From assembly GCF_006376675.1 (NCBI RefSeq), contig NZ_VEWK01000001.1, forward strand, positions 186,001 to 250,000: 64,000 nt of DNA. Reading direction: 5' to 3'. This document shows positions 17,006 to 26,365 of this stretch, one piece after another. This DNA comes from Brucella pecoris (GTDB taxonomy: Bacteria > Pseudomonadota > Alphaproteobacteria > Rhizobiales > Rhizobiaceae). Position 1 is the first letter of the stretch; each line of letters starts with the position of its first letter. Made by a program: the position numbers and the translations under genes. Under the pieces are notes generated by a model. It had not been told where the DNA came from and did no database searches. It saw nothing but the letters and a program-made list of their open reading frames with translations.

Positions 17006-19819
17006 ATGACGCAACAGGTTCTTCCCTTTGTTGCCCGTCATATCGGGCCAAGAGTTGAAGACGAGCGCGCAATGCTTGCAGCGCTCGGTCTTCCTTCCAT
17101 GGAAACACTGATCACACAGGCTGTTCCGGCGTCCATCCGCCTCAACCGTGCGCTCGATCTGCCAGCAGCTTTGAGCGAACATGCAGCACTTGCCGAGCTC
17201 AATGAAATCATGGGCCGCAATGTGGTGAAGAAGAGCTTCATCGGTGCGGGCTATCATGGTGTGCAGACGCCACCCGTCATCCAGCGCAACCTGTTTGAAA
17301 ATCCGGCCTGGTACACGGCTTACACGCCTTACCAGTCGGAAATCAGCCAGGGTCGTCTGGAGCTTCTGTTCCACTTCCAGACGCTCGTTGCCGAGCTTTC
17401 CGGTCTGCCGGTCGCTTGCGCGTCGCTGCTGGATGAAGCAACGGCTGTTGCTGAAGCTGTGGGCGTTGCCGTCCGTCATCATCGCGACAAGCGCAGCCGT
17501 GTTCTGCTTGCAGGTGAGCTGCATCCGCAGAGTGTTGACGTGATCAACACCCGCGCGGAGCCGCTTGGCTGGCAGGTTGAAGCCGGAAGCACGGTTGACG
17601 ACAATACCGCAGCCATCATCGTTCCATGGCCGGATACACGCGGCGTTTATGGCGACTTCACCGCTGTCATCGCCGATGCCAAGGCCAAGGGCGCGCTGGT
17701 TATCGCTGTTGCCGACCCGCTGGCGCTGACCATTATGGAGGCTCCTGCAAAGTGGGGTGCGGACATGGCTGTCGGCTCCATGCAGCGCTATGGTGTTCCA
17801 ATGGGCTTTGGCGGCCCGCATGCTGCCTATCTGGCAGTATCCGAGCCACTGACGCGTATCATTCCGGGTCGTATCGTTGGCCAGTCGGTCGATGCGCATG
17901 GCCGTGCGGCCTACCGTCTGGCGCTCCAGACGCGTGAGCAGCATATCCGCCGCGACAAGGCGACGTCCAACATCTGCACCGCACAGGCATTGCTTGCCAA
18001 TATGGCTGCATCCTTTGCTATTTGGCATGGTCCTGCTGGTTTGCAGGCTATTGCAACGCGTGTTGCTGGTCTTGCGGCGCGTTTTGCGACAGGCCTCAAG
18101 GCTGCAGGCGTCGAAGTAGCTGGCGACAGTCTGTTCGACACAGTTAGCATCAAGGTTTCCGGCAAGGCGCAAGCCTTTGCGGACGAAGCCGACAAGGGCG
18201 GTCGTCTGCTCCGCATCATCGATGCGGATACAGTTGGCGTTACCTTCGATGAAACCTCCACCGAAGACGATCTTGCCGCGCTCGCGGTGCTATTCGGTGC
18301 CAAGCCGGTTGACGACGACAAGGTTCTGGTTCCGGGCAACGGACGCGGTGAAGGCTTCCTGACCCAGGATGTGTTCCATTCGCATCGGTCGGAAACCGAG
18401 ATGATGCGCTTTCTGCGTCGTCTAGCCGACAAGGATCTGGCGCTTGACCGTGCAATGATCCCGCTTGGCTCCTGCACGATGAAGCTCAATGCGGCAGCAG
18501 AAATGATGCCGGTGAGCTGGAATACGGTTGCAAACCTGCATCCGTTCGCACCTGCGGCCCAGACCGAAGGCTATGCCAAGATGACCTCGGATGTCGAAGC
18601 ATGGCTTTGCGAAGTCACCGGCTTTGCAGGTGTATCGTTGCAGCCAAATGCTGGTAGTCAGGGCGAATATGCGGGTCTTCTCGCAATCCGCCATTATCAC
18701 CAGTCACGCGGTGAAGGCCATCGCAACATCTGCCTTATTCCATCGTCCGCTCATGGCACCAATCCTGCCAGCGCATCGATGGCTGGTATGAGCGTTGTGG
18801 TCGTCAATTGCCGTCCGGACGGCGATATCGACGTTGATGATCTGAAAGCCAAGGCTGAAAAGCACCGCGATAATCTTGCGGCGTTCATGATCACCTATCC
18901 ATCGACCTATGGCGTGTTTGAAGAAGGCATCAAGGCATTCTGCGAAATCGTCCATGACAATGGCGGTCAGGTCTATTTCGACGGTGCGAACCTCAATGCG
19001 CTCGTTGGTCTTGCTCGTCCTTGCGATATTGGCGCGGACGTCTGCCACATGAACCTGCACAAGACCTTCTGCATTCCGCATGGCGGCGGCGGTCCGGGTG
19101 TTGGTCCGATTGGTGTGGCCAAGCATCTGGTGCCTTACCTGCCGGGTCATGTTGATCTCGGTTCCAAGCACGCTGTTTCAGCGGCACCGTTTGGCAGTGC
19201 ATCCATTCTGGTCATTACGTGGATGTATATCCGCATGATGGGCGGCGCGGGTCTCAAGAAGGCAACCGAGGCTGCAATCCTCAACGCCAACTACATCGCG
19301 CATCGTCTGAAGGACGCATATCCGATCCTTTATACCGGCGCACATGATCGTGTGGCGCATGAGTGCATCGTGGATACGCGTGTTCTCAAGGATAGCGCAG
19401 GCATCACCGTGGAAGATGTGGCCAAGCGCCTGATCGATTACGGTTTCCATGCACCGACCATGTCGTGGCCGGTTGCCGGAACGCTGATGATCGAGCCAAC
19501 CGAGTCTGAGCCAAAGTCGGAAATTGATCGTCTTTGCGATGCAATGATTGCCATTGCAGGCGAAGCAAAGAAGGTTGCCGATGGTGTCTGGCCTGCGGAT
19601 GACAATCCGCTTGCCAATGCTCCGCACACGGCTGGCGATACGCTGGCAACGGAATGGACGCATCCTTACACGCGTGAGGAAGCGGTGTTCCCGGCGAGCT
19701 CGCTTGATGGCGACTTTGATGCGACAGCAAAATACTGGCCGCCGGTCAGCCGCGTCGACAATGTCGGCGGCGACAGAAATCTCATCTGTTCTTGCCCGCC
19801 TGTGGCAGCATACGGGTGA
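17006..19819 (+). CDS. gcvP: Glycine dehydrogenase (decarboxylating), P protein
   Basis: Pyridoxal-phosphate enzyme that decarboxylates glycine and loads the aminomethyl group on GcvH. 937 residues, a single long chain with both halves fused. The N-terminal half begins with the VARHIGP region; the catalytic half carries the cofactor lysine K686 in [15 protein letters not shown]. Last gene of the operon, followed by a strong terminator. With GcvT and GcvH, and the dihydrolipoamide dehydrogenase L protein encoded elsewhere, it turns glycine into CO2, ammonia and methylene-tetrahydrofolate. Confidence 0.97.
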   Translation: MTQQVLPFVARHIGPRVEDERAMLAALGLPSMETLITQAVPASIRLNRALDLPAALSEHAALAELNEIMGRNVVKKSFIGAGYHGVQTPPVIQRNLFENPAWYTAYTPYQSEISQGRLELLFHFQTLVAELSGLPVACASLLDEATAVAEAVGVAVRHHRDKRSRVLLAGELHPQSVDVINTRAEPLGWQVEAGSTVDDNTAAIIVPWPDTRGVYGDFTAVIADAKAKGALVIAVADPLALTIMEAPAKWGADMAVGSMQRYGVPMGFGGPHAAYLAVSEPLTRIIPGRIVGQSVDAHGRAAYRLALQTREQHIRRDKATSNICTAQALLANMAASFAIWHGPAGLQAIATRVAGLAARFATGLKAAGVEVAGDSLFDTVSIKVSGKAQAFADEADKGGRLLRIIDADTVGVTFDETSTEDDLAALAVLFGAKPVDDDKVLVPGNGRGEGFLTQDVFHSHRSETEMMRFLRRLADKDLALDRAMIPLGSCTMKLNAAAEMMPVSWNTVANLHPFAPAAQTEGYAKMTSDVEAWLCEVTGFAGVSLQPNAGSQGEYAGLLAIRHYHQSRGEGHRNICLIPSSAHGTNPASASMAGMSVVVVNCRPDGDIDVDDLKAKAEKHRDNLAAFMITYPSTYGVFEEGIKAFCEIVHDNGGQVYFDGANLNALVGLARPCDIGADVCHMNLHKTFCIPHGGGGPGVGPIGVAKHLVPYLPGHVDLGSKHAVSAAPFGSASILVITWMYIRMMGGAGLKKATEAAILNANYIAHRLKDAYPILYTGAHDRVAHECIVDTRVLKDSAGITVEDVAKRLIDYGFHAPTMSWPVAGTLMIEPTESEPKSEIDRLCDAMIAIAGEAKKVADGVWPADDNPLANAPHTAGDTLATEWTHPYTREEAVFPASSLDGDFDATAKYWPPVSRVDNVGGDRNLICSCPPVAAYG

Positions 19820-19847
19820 GATGAACTGTACATTTGTTAATGACAAG

Positions 19848-19873
19848 CGCCGCGGTAACGCGGCGTTTTTTTT
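19848..19873 (+). terminator. Intrinsic terminator after gcvP
   Basis: Perfect 7-bp stem CGCCGCG/CGCGGCG with a GTAA loop, followed by eight T residues, 28 bases after the gcvP stop. Confidence 0.92.
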
Positions 19874-20031
19874 GCTGACGCTTACCGGGTTTAGCATATT
19901 AACTGGAATTCAGTTAATAGGATGGCAGGTGATTATAATGAAGATAAAGTATTCCGATTAATCTTTTTAAAACAAAGAGTTGTAGCGTTTTTACGGTCCC
20001 GGCGAAACGAACAGAAATCAGGATTTTAGGT

Positions 20032-20061
20032 AAAAAAAGAGCCGGACTGAAAAGTCCGGCT
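20032..20061 (-). terminator. Intrinsic terminator of the solitary sRNA
   Basis: Minus-strand stem AGCCGGACT/AGTCCGGCT (9 perfect pairs, loop TTTC) followed by CTTTTTTT. There is no matching T run on the plus strand, which fixes the direction. Confidence 0.92.
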
Positions 20062-20142
20062 AAGTTATGAAGGTGCCACTTGGGCAAACCTCCAGAGGGG
20101 AACACTTACCGCGCGCAATGGGAGGAGGCACAGCGGTAAGTG
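20032..20142 (-). ncRNA. Solitary small RNA with CCUCCUCCC loop
   Basis: On the minus strand an RNA of about 110 bases can be drawn. Its 5' hairpin has a perfect 10-bp stem (CACTTACCGC 20142-20133 with GCGGTAAGTG 20112-20103) and a 20-base loop that exposes CCUCCUCCC (20128-20120). A short linker follows, and then a 9-bp GC-rich terminator hairpin (20061-20040) with seven T residues. An RpoH-like promoter ends six bases before the first hairpin. The loop is the same as in the three hairpins at 14473-14581. No DUF1127 gene accompanies it. Likely a trans-acting sRNA that pairs with purine-rich ribosome-binding sites. Confidence 0.8.
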
Positions 20143-20148
20143 ACTGTG

Positions 20149-20177
20149 ATATGGATCAGCTCGCTCCAATCTTCAAC
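20149..20177 (-). promoter_or_regulatory. RpoH-like promoter of the solitary sRNA
   Basis: Minus strand: GTTGAAG (20177-20171), 14 bases, ATCCATAT (20156-20149). This fits the heat-shock sigma pattern CTTGAA-N13-15-CCCCATNT at most positions and would start transcription at the base of the first sRNA hairpin (about 20142). It fits the vegetative consensus only poorly. Confidence 0.55.
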
Positions 20178-20398
20178 CCCTAAAGTGCAAAAATTTTTGA
20201 CCATTTCGGAAAATTTTGAAATTTCGACCGGTTCAGCACAAAGAGCGCGCATAGGCTGCAAATGATACGTTTCATTTCGGTACGGGAATTGCGACAAAAT
20301 CCCGAATTATTTCCGAGAGATAAGATGCAAAATTGAGTTATGTGGATTGAGTGTTTGCGACCGTGACTAAAGAGTTGTGACCTAAACGCATGAAATCA
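20178..20398. other. AT-rich intergenic stretch, no gene seen
   Basis: Separates the sRNA promoter from the Irr-type box. It contains short AT-rich dyads (for example AAATTTTGAAATTT near 20211-20224) but no coding frame or RNA motif I can name. Confidence 0.4.
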
Positions 20399-20413
20399 TT
20401 AGAACAATTCTAA
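20399..20413. promoter_or_regulatory. Irr-type iron control element upstream of efeU
   Basis: TTAGAA-CAA-TTCTAA is a perfect inverted repeat matching the rhizobial Irr box (TTTAGAA-N3-TTCTAAA). It lies 146 bases upstream of efeU, so the iron-uptake operon is probably under Irr control, responding to heme and iron status. Confidence 0.75.
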
Positions 20414-20559
20414 AACATTCCAATGAATGTCAAGCTCATTTGGCTTGCAGCGCTGGCTGTGCGGATATAAAAGATGACCAAATGACGAAGGCTTCATGCC
20501 GGGCTTGAAGAGAAGCGACCGAATGACAGGCCGATTTCTCTGTCTTTTGGATAGTTGGA

Positions 20560-21402
20560 ATGCTCGTACCTTTTCTAATCATGTTTCGCGAAGGCGTGGA
20601 AGCAGCGCTGATCGTCGGCATTATAGCCAGTTATCTTCATCAGACCGGCCGTAGCGCGTGGATGCCTGTGGTGTGGATCGGCATCTTGCTGGCACTAGCT
20701 ATGTCACTCGCCGTTGGCGCCATCCTGCAGCTTCTCAGCGCAGAGTTTCCGCAGAAAGCACAGGAACTGTTCGAAGCCATTATTGGTCTGATCGCTGTGT
20801 TTGTATTGACCTCGATGGTTTTCTGGATGCGCAAGGCTGCACGTTCCATCAAGGCGGAACTGCATCACTCCATCGATGCGGCGTTTCAAACACCAACGCA
20901 TAAGGGCTTCGGCCTCATTCTGATGGTCTTCTTTGCCGTGGCGCGTGAGGGGCTAGAATCGGTTTTCTTTCTGCTGGCCGCTTTCCAGCAGAGCGAGGGC
21001 GCTGCTGCACCGCTTGGTGCGCTTCTTGGCGTATTGCTCGCTGCCGTCGTTGGCTATGGCATCTATAAAGGTGGTCTGAGGCTGAACCTTCGTCGCTTTT
21101 TCCGCTGGACCGGCGTTTTCATTCTGATCATTGCGGCGGGCATTCTCGCCAATTCAGTCATGGCACTGCACGAAGCCGGTGTCTGGAATCATTTCCAGAC
21201 GGTCGTGTTCGATGCGAGCGATATTCTTCCGCTCGACAGCACGCTTGGTTCAGTTCTGGCTGGCATTTTCGGTTACATCGCAACACCGACTGTCAGTGAA
21301 GTGATCGCTTATGTCGCCTTTCTCGCTCCGGCGCTCATTCTGTTCCTGATGCCAGCAAGAGCATCGGCAACGGCAAACCAGATTAAAACAAGCGCACAGT
21401 AA
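20560..21402 (+). CDS. efeU: Iron permease EfeU (FTR1 family)
   Basis: Inner-membrane iron permease of the FTR1/EfeU family, 280 residues, about seven membrane segments. Both REXXE iron-binding motifs are present: REGVE at residues 10-14 and REGLE near residue 129. In the EfeUOB system it takes up ferrous iron, oxidised or handed over by the periplasmic EfeO and EfeB. First gene of the operon, 11 bases before efeO, with an Irr-type box upstream. Confidence 0.95.
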   Translation: MLVPFLIMFREGVEAALIVGIIASYLHQTGRSAWMPVVWIGILLALAMSLAVGAILQLLSAEFPQKAQELFEAIIGLIAVFVLTSMVFWMRKAARSIKAELHHSIDAAFQTPTHKGFGLILMVFFAVAREGLESVFFLLAAFQQSEGAAAPLGALLGVLLAAVVGYGIYKGGLRLNLRRFFRWTGVFILIIAAGILANSVMALHEAGVWNHFQTVVFDASDILPLDSTLGSVLAGIFGYIATPTVSEVIAYVAFLAPALILFLMPARASATANQIKTSAQ

Positions 21403-21413
21403 AAGAGATTTTC

Positions 21414-22604
21414 ATGACGAACCCGAAATCTGCAGAACCCATGTCGCGCAATCTGGTCCGCATAGGACTGGCCCTTGCTGTACTAATGCTGCTCGCGGCT
21501 GGCGCCGCGTTCTATTATGCATCTCGTATATCGGATAAAGCACGCCACGCCGAAGCCGGCGACAGAATACAGGTTGCGATCAACGGTAAGAGTTGTGACC
21601 CGAACGAACTGACAGTTCCGGCAGGGCGCTCGGTATTCGAAATCATCAACCAGTCCGACCGTACGGTGGAGTGGGAAATCCTTGATGGCGTGATGGTTCT
21701 CGAGGAGCGTGAAAATATTGCACCGGGATTCAAGCAGACACTCACCGCCAAGCTGACACCCGGCGAGTACCAGATCACCTGCGGGCTTCTGTCCAATCCG
21801 CGCGGGAAGTTGATCGTGACTGCGACCGCTGCCAGTGAAGCAGAAAAGGGTAAGCTCCCGCTCACGGCTTTCATCGGTGCACTGGCCGAATATCAGATTT
21901 ATCTCACCACTGAAGTAACCGAATTCCAGGAGGCGGTTGCGGAGCTCTCCGCTGCAATAGCGAGCGGTAATCTTGAAGCTGCGCAGGCCGCGTATGGTCC
22001 GGCGCGTGGAGCTTATGCACGCATTGCTCCGGTTTCGGAAGCATTCTCCGATCTCGACACCGCTATCAACGCCCGTGCCGACTATTTTGAAAAGCGTGAG
22101 CAGGATCCGGCTTTCGGTGGCCTGCACCGCATTGAGTACGGTCTTTTCGAGCAGAAATCCGTCGATGGACTTACGACTGTTGCCGGTAAGCTTGAGCAGG
22201 ATGCCGCCGCATTGAAAGAGCGCATTCGGGGACTTCGTATCTCACCGGATCGCATGTTGGCAGGCACGGCTTCCGCTTTGAACCGCTTTGCTTCGACTGC
22301 GTCGGATGCGGGCGAAGATCGCTATGCCCATACCGATCTGCAAGCTTTGTCTGGGCTTCTCGAAGGCTCCGGCAAGACAGCCAGCGTCCTGCGTCCGATC
22401 GTTGAAAAGGTCGATCCGAAGGCATTTGAAGACATCGACAAGGATGCTGTTTCGATCAAGGCGCTGCTCGATGCAGATGCCGAAGGCAATGGCTACAAGA
22501 CATTCGATGCTCTCTCTTCTGACGAAAAGGCAAAAATAAAGGATGGCGCATCTGCGCTCGCCGCACAGTTTACGAAACTCCGTGATCAGCTTGGGGTAGA
22601 ATGA
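21414..22604 (+). CDS. efeO: Iron uptake protein EfeO (cupredoxin + M75 domains)
   Basis: Periplasmic component of EfeUOB, 396 residues. An N-terminal membrane anchor or signal (residues about 12-30) is followed by a cupredoxin-like domain (residues about 40-135) and a C-terminal M75/imelysin-type helical domain with the HRIEYG metal motif (LHRIEYGLFE). Thought to bind iron, perhaps oxidise it, and pass it to EfeU. Its stop overlaps the efeB start by four bases. Confidence 0.95.
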   Translation: MTNPKSAEPMSRNLVRIGLALAVLMLLAAGAAFYYASRISDKARHAEAGDRIQVAINGKSCDPNELTVPAGRSVFEIINQSDRTVEWEILDGVMVLEERENIAPGFKQTLTAKLTPGEYQITCGLLSNPRGKLIVTATAASEAEKGKLPLTAFIGALAEYQIYLTTEVTEFQEAVAELSAAIASGNLEAAQAAYGPARGAYARIAPVSEAFSDLDTAINARADYFEKREQDPAFGGLHRIEYGLFEQKSVDGLTTVAGKLEQDAAALKERIRGLRISPDRMLAGTASALNRFASTASDAGEDRYAHTDLQALSGLLEGSGKTASVLRPIVEKVDPKAFEDIDKDAVSIKALLDADAEGNGYKTFDALSSDEKAKIKDGASALAAQFTKLRDQLGVE

Positions 22605-23938
22605 TGACCAAAAAATTTTTCAAAACAGATAAGATAATCACTGAAGAGCCTGCTTCTGCCAGTCGGCGCGCATTGCTGCTGGGGGCCGGAGCAACCGGTG
22701 TTGCGGGAGCCGTTGCCGGTGTGCTTGCGCCGCAGGCGGCCCATGCGCTTTCTTCTGAAAGTGTAACCAATGCGCCGGAAAGCGATAAGATACACGAGAA
22801 GCAGCCATTTTACGGGAAGCATCAGCCGGGCATCGTTACGCCCCGCCCCGCTGCCGGTCTTATCGCCTCATTCGATGTGCTGGCGCGCGATCGCGCCGAA
22901 CTGGAACGTATGTTCAAGATGCTCACTGAGCGGGCCGAATTTTTGATGAAGGGCGGGGAGCCACCGGAGTTAGACGCGAAGTTTCCGCCGTCCGATTCCG
23001 GCATTCTTGGACCTGTGGTCACGCCGGATAATCTCACGGTTACGGTCGCGCTTGGCGCATCACTGTTCGATGATCGTTTCGGCCTGAAGCCGTTGAAGCC
23101 AAAACTTCTACAACGCATGACCGGTTTCCCCAATGATGCCTTGCAGAAGGATATCTGCCATGGGGATCTGGTTCTGCAGTTCTGTTCGAATACGCCAGAC
23201 ACGAACATCCATGCTCTGCGCGACATCATGAAGAACATGCCCGATCTTCTGATGGTGCGGTGGAAGCAGGAGGGGACGGTTCCTGTACAGCCGCCGCACT
23301 CGCCCAAGGCGAAGGAAAGCGCCCGGAATTTCCTCGGCTTCCGTGATGGATCCGCCAATCCGGATTCCTCTGATGAGGCACTGATGAACCGCATTTTGTG
23401 GGTGCAGAAGCAAAACGAAGAACCGGATTGGGCAACCAATGGCAGCTATATGGCTGTTCGCATCATTCGTAATTTCGTCGAACGCTGGGACCGCACGCCG
23501 CTGCAGGAGCAGGAAGCCATTTTCGGACGCCTCAAGAACAGCGGGGCACCATTCGACGGTAAGACCGAAGCCGATGTTCCCAATTACACGAAGGATGTCG
23601 ATGGCAAGGTGACGCCTTTGGACTCGCATATTCGCTTGGCAAATCCGCGTGACGCCAGTGCTGAACAGCACCTTATTTTGCGTCGGCCATTCAATTATTC
23701 CAACGGTGTCAGCAAGTCAGGCCAGCTTGATATGGGCCTGCTCTTCATCGCCTATCAGGCCGATCTGGAGAAGGGTTTCATCACTGTCCAGAACCGGCTC
23801 AATGGGGAACCGCTGGAAGAATATCTGAAACCCATCGGAGGCGGGTATTTCTTCGCGCTGCCGGGTGTTCAGGATCACAAGGACTACTACGCGCGTGCGC
23901 TTTTAGAGGCCAGCGGTCCGCAGAATGCCCGCGGGTGA
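22601..23938 (+). CDS. efeB: Deferrochelatase/peroxidase EfeB (DyP-type)
   Basis: Heme-binding dye-decolorising-type peroxidase exported by the Tat route: SRRALLLGAGATG starts the signal near residue 22 and AAHA ends it. 445 residues. The GFRDG motif with its catalytic aspartate and the proximal histidine region DSHIRLANPRD are present. In E. coli EfeB supports iron uptake and has been reported to remove iron from heme. Coupled to efeO by an ATGA overlap; a second ATG three bases on could also serve. Confidence 0.95.
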   Translation: MMTKKFFKTDKIITEEPASASRRALLLGAGATGVAGAVAGVLAPQAAHALSSESVTNAPESDKIHEKQPFYGKHQPGIVTPRPAAGLIASFDVLARDRAELERMFKMLTERAEFLMKGGEPPELDAKFPPSDSGILGPVVTPDNLTVTVALGASLFDDRFGLKPLKPKLLQRMTGFPNDALQKDICHGDLVLQFCSNTPDTNIHALRDIMKNMPDLLMVRWKQEGTVPVQPPHSPKAKESARNFLGFRDGSANPDSSDEALMNRILWVQKQNEEPDWATNGSYMAVRIIRNFVERWDRTPLQEQEAIFGRLKNSGAPFDGKTEADVPNYTKDVDGKVTPLDSHIRLANPRDASAEQHLILRRPFNYSNGVSKSGQLDMGLLFIAYQADLEKGFITVQNRLNGEPLEEYLKPIGGGYFFALPGVQDHKDYYARALLEASGPQNARG

Positions 23939-24004
23939 GGATCGCATCTCAAGTTTGGATTTAACGCGCATTCCCGCAATGCGCCCTATATGGAGAGGCA
24001 AAAT

Positions 24005-24832
24005 ATGAAGTATCGTCTGCCATTGTTGGCATCGGCATGTGCCGTTGCACTCACGCTGAGCTTTGGCGCAGCCAAGGCTGAAGTTTCACCGCTGGACCTT
24101 GTCCAGCCGATTGCGGATTACAAGGTCTATGTGCAGGAAAACCTCGATATCCTGGTAAAGGATACGAAGGCTTTTACCGATGCAGTCAAGGCAGGCGATC
24201 TGGAGAAAGCGAAGGAGCTATATCCTTCTTCACGCGTTTCCTACGAAAAGATCGAACCGATTGCCGAACTTTTCGCCGATCTTGATGCTTCAATCGACAG
24301 TCGTGCCGATGATCACGAAAATGGCGAAAAATCGGAAGATTTCACTGGATTTCACCGTATCGAATATGGCTTGTTCGCACAGAATTCGACCGAAGGACTC
24401 GCCCCGGTTGCAGACAGGCTTTACGCCGATGTACTGGAACTTCAGAAGCGCGTGAAAGACCTCACCGTTCCGCCGGAAAAGGTGGTCGGTGGTGCTGCTG
24501 CCTTGCTTGAAGAAGTGGCGGCAACCAAGATTTCTGGTGAGGAAGATCGCTACAGCCACACCGATCTTTGGGATTTCAAGGCCAATGTTGACGGCGCCCA
24601 GAAAATTGTCGAGCTTTTCAAGCCGCTGTTGGAAAAAGAGAATCCGGACCTCGTGAAGAAGGTGGAAGCCAATTTCAAGACGGTCGACGACATTCTTGCC
24701 AAGTACAAGAAGGGTGACGGTTATGAATCCTATGACAAGCTGTCGGATGATGATCGCAAAGCGCTTGCCGGTCCGGTGACTACGTTGGCTGAGGATCTTT
24801 CCACGCTGCGCGGTACGCTTGGTTTGAACTAA
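24005..24832 (+). CDS. M75-family EfeM/EfeO-like periplasmic protein, second copy
   Basis: 275 residues from ATG 24005, chosen for the GGAGAGG site 6 bases upstream and a clear signal peptide ending AAKAEV. The mature part is only the M75/imelysin domain, with the HRIEYG metal motif (FHRIEYGLFA); the cupredoxin domain of EfeO is missing. It ends the efe operon 66 bases after efeB. Domain content fits the EfeM type, so it may be a second iron carrier. A bidirectional terminator follows. Confidence 0.9.
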   Translation: MKYRLPLLASACAVALTLSFGAAKAEVSPLDLVQPIADYKVYVQENLDILVKDTKAFTDAVKAGDLEKAKELYPSSRVSYEKIEPIAELFADLDASIDSRADDHENGEKSEDFTGFHRIEYGLFAQNSTEGLAPVADRLYADVLELQKRVKDLTVPPEKVVGGAAALLEEVAATKISGEEDRYSHTDLWDFKANVDGAQKIVELFKPLLEKENPDLVKKVEANFKTVDDILAKYKKGDGYESYDKLSDDDRKALAGPVTTLAEDLSTLRGTLGLN

Positions 24833-24837
24833 AGAAA

Positions 24838-24867
24838 TGAAAATGGCGGGGTGACCCGCCATTTTCA
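24838..24867. terminator. Bidirectional terminator between efe operon and lacI-type gene
   Basis: Perfect 13-bp stem (TGAAAATGGCGGG 24838-24850, CCCGCCATTTTCA 24855-24867) with a GTGA loop. The A/T-rich base of the stem gives T runs in both directions, serving two convergent genes. It includes the end of the regulator gene. Confidence 0.88.
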
Positions 24868-25905
24868 TGCGCTCATGCGCAGTTTGATTTCGGCATTGAG
24901 GAGAATGCGCTGTGTTTCCGGAAGCTCCAGCCGGCCATCCACCGTCTCACCCAACGTTCTGAACAAAAGCTCAATCGCCAGCCGTCCGATTTCATTGTAA
25001 TCCTGTGCCACGGTAGTAAGCGGCGGACACGTATATTCCGATAGCGGATTGTTATCGTGACCGGCAACACGGACGTCGCAATCCTTGAGCCTGCCGATTT
25101 TCAGACCAGCCTGCCAGAGTGCGCTGGTTACGCCAAAGGCGATACGGTCGTTGGAACACAGCACCGTGCTTGTTGGGAGACGGCCCTTTTCGCGCAAAAT
25201 GCGCGCGGTTTGCTCGAATGCATATTGTTCGAAATCCCAGCTTCGGCTTCGTTCGAGATCAATGATACGCGGTTCATAACCGAGCTTCTCCATTGCCTGT
25301 TGATAGGCATCCTGCCGCTTGATCGCGTTGTTATTGACCATCGGCATCGAAAAATAGCAGGGCTCGCTGCCTGAACGGCATAGATAATCGACAATCAGAT
25401 GAAAGGATTTGAGATTATCCGTGCCGACAAAAGGCGAAGTGCTGTCAAGGGGAGAGTCGACATAGACAATAGGAACGTCGTCGGCGAGACGTGCCAGCGT
25501 CGAATGTTGCGACTCTTCGCCAAGCGGCGCAATGATTGCGCCCGCGACATTAAGCGAACGCAGAGTTTCAATTGCCTGCTTTTCCAACTCAGGTTTGCCA
25601 TCGGATGACAGCACGATCGCAAGGTAGCCACGTTGCTCTGCAAGCGATTGCAGGCGCTTCGTCATCGCCATGTAGAAATGATCGAGCTGATTGGGAATTA
25701 TTATACCCAGGATTGTTGTGCGACGCCGATTGAGATTCACCGCGAAAAGATTTGGACGAAAGCCGGATTGCTTGATCGCCGCTTCGATCAGTTCCCGGGT
25801 CTTGGGACGGACAGAAGAAGGATCGCTAAAATATTTTGAGACCGTCGGGCGGGAGAGCCCTACGAATGTCGAGAAATCTTCCATGGTGCGTATCGTCTTG
25901 CGCAC
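24865..25905 (-). CDS. LacI-family transcriptional regulator of polyol genes
   Basis: 346 residues with an N-terminal LacI helix-turn-helix (FVGLSRPTVSKYFSDPSSV, residues about 14-33) and a periplasmic-binding-protein-like sensor domain. GTG start at 25905 with AGGA upstream. It is transcribed away from the polyol ABC operon beginning at 26366 and is the probable regulator of it. A dyad overlapping the promoter of that operon (26319-26330) is a candidate site. The ligand is inferred to be a sugar alcohol or its ketose. Confidence 0.9.
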   Translation of the reverse strand: MRKTIRTMEDFSTFVGLSRPTVSKYFSDPSSVRPKTRELIEAAIKQSGFRPNLFAVNLNRRRTTILGIIIPNQLDHFYMAMTKRLQSLAEQRGYLAIVLSSDGKPELEKQAIETLRSLNVAGAIIAPLGEESQHSTLARLADDVPIVYVDSPLDSTSPFVGTDNLKSFHLIVDYLCRSGSEPCYFSMPMVNNNAIKRQDAYQQAMEKLGYEPRIIDLERSRSWDFEQYAFEQTARILREKGRLPTSTVLCSNDRIAFGVTSALWQAGLKIGRLKDCDVRVAGHDNNPLSEYTCPPLTTVAQDYNEIGRLAIELLFRTLGETVDGRLELPETQRILLNAEIKLRMSA

Positions 25906-26286
25906 GTCTTTAAGTCCTGTTTGTCAGTCGCCGCGAACTTGTTCCACGTGGCAATGCTGTTTCTTGCGAAGCCGCCATATAAACTGAAATGTGCCGATTT
26001 CTCAGGACAATGTCTGGCTCCTGTTGCCGCTTCCTCAACGATTTCAGGATGTTCCTCCAGCTCTGATCGCCTTTGTTCTCCTTCAGGCGAAATGCAGCCA
26101 AACTGTCAAAGGCCGGGTCAAACGTCAAGCAGGCAAATGTGTTTGCAGAGAATGATGCGGTGAATACCTATATGTGCTAAAACATTAGTTCGTGAATTTG
26201 GCAGGTGGAAATATCCGTGATTTCAGCCTTGAGAACTGTTCACAAAACGGTCGTTTCTCCTCGCAACGCATAATCGAAAACCGTGC
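25906..26286. other. Divergent intergenic region, no gene seen
   Basis: The gap between the LacI-type gene and the polyol operon is 460 bases. Apart from the promoter and dyad listed separately I find no credible coding frame or structured RNA here. Confidence 0.5.
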
Positions 26287-26330
26287 TTGACAAGCTACGG
26301 ATAGCCGCGTCATAAATTTTACATATGTAA
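26287..26330 (+). promoter_or_regulatory. Promoter and candidate operator of the polyol operon
   Basis: TTGACA (26287-26292), 18 bases, CATAAA (26311-26316) is a good vegetative promoter. The perfect palindrome TTACATATGTAA (26319-26330) lies at the expected transcription start, a normal place for a LacI-type repressor. The gene start is 36 bases further on. Confidence 0.65.
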
Positions 26331-26365
26331 GAATTTTGCTATGCATTCGTAAAGGAGGAGACGAA

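Noticed and set aside
16925..18172. 415-codon open frame on the minus strand across gcvP
   Set aside because: It is antisense to a clear gcvP, has no recognisable domain or ribosome-binding site, and reflects codon bias. The same holds for minus-strand frames across putA (35150-36220), smoK (29543-30667) and the plus-strand frame 5030-6223 across the binding-protein gene.
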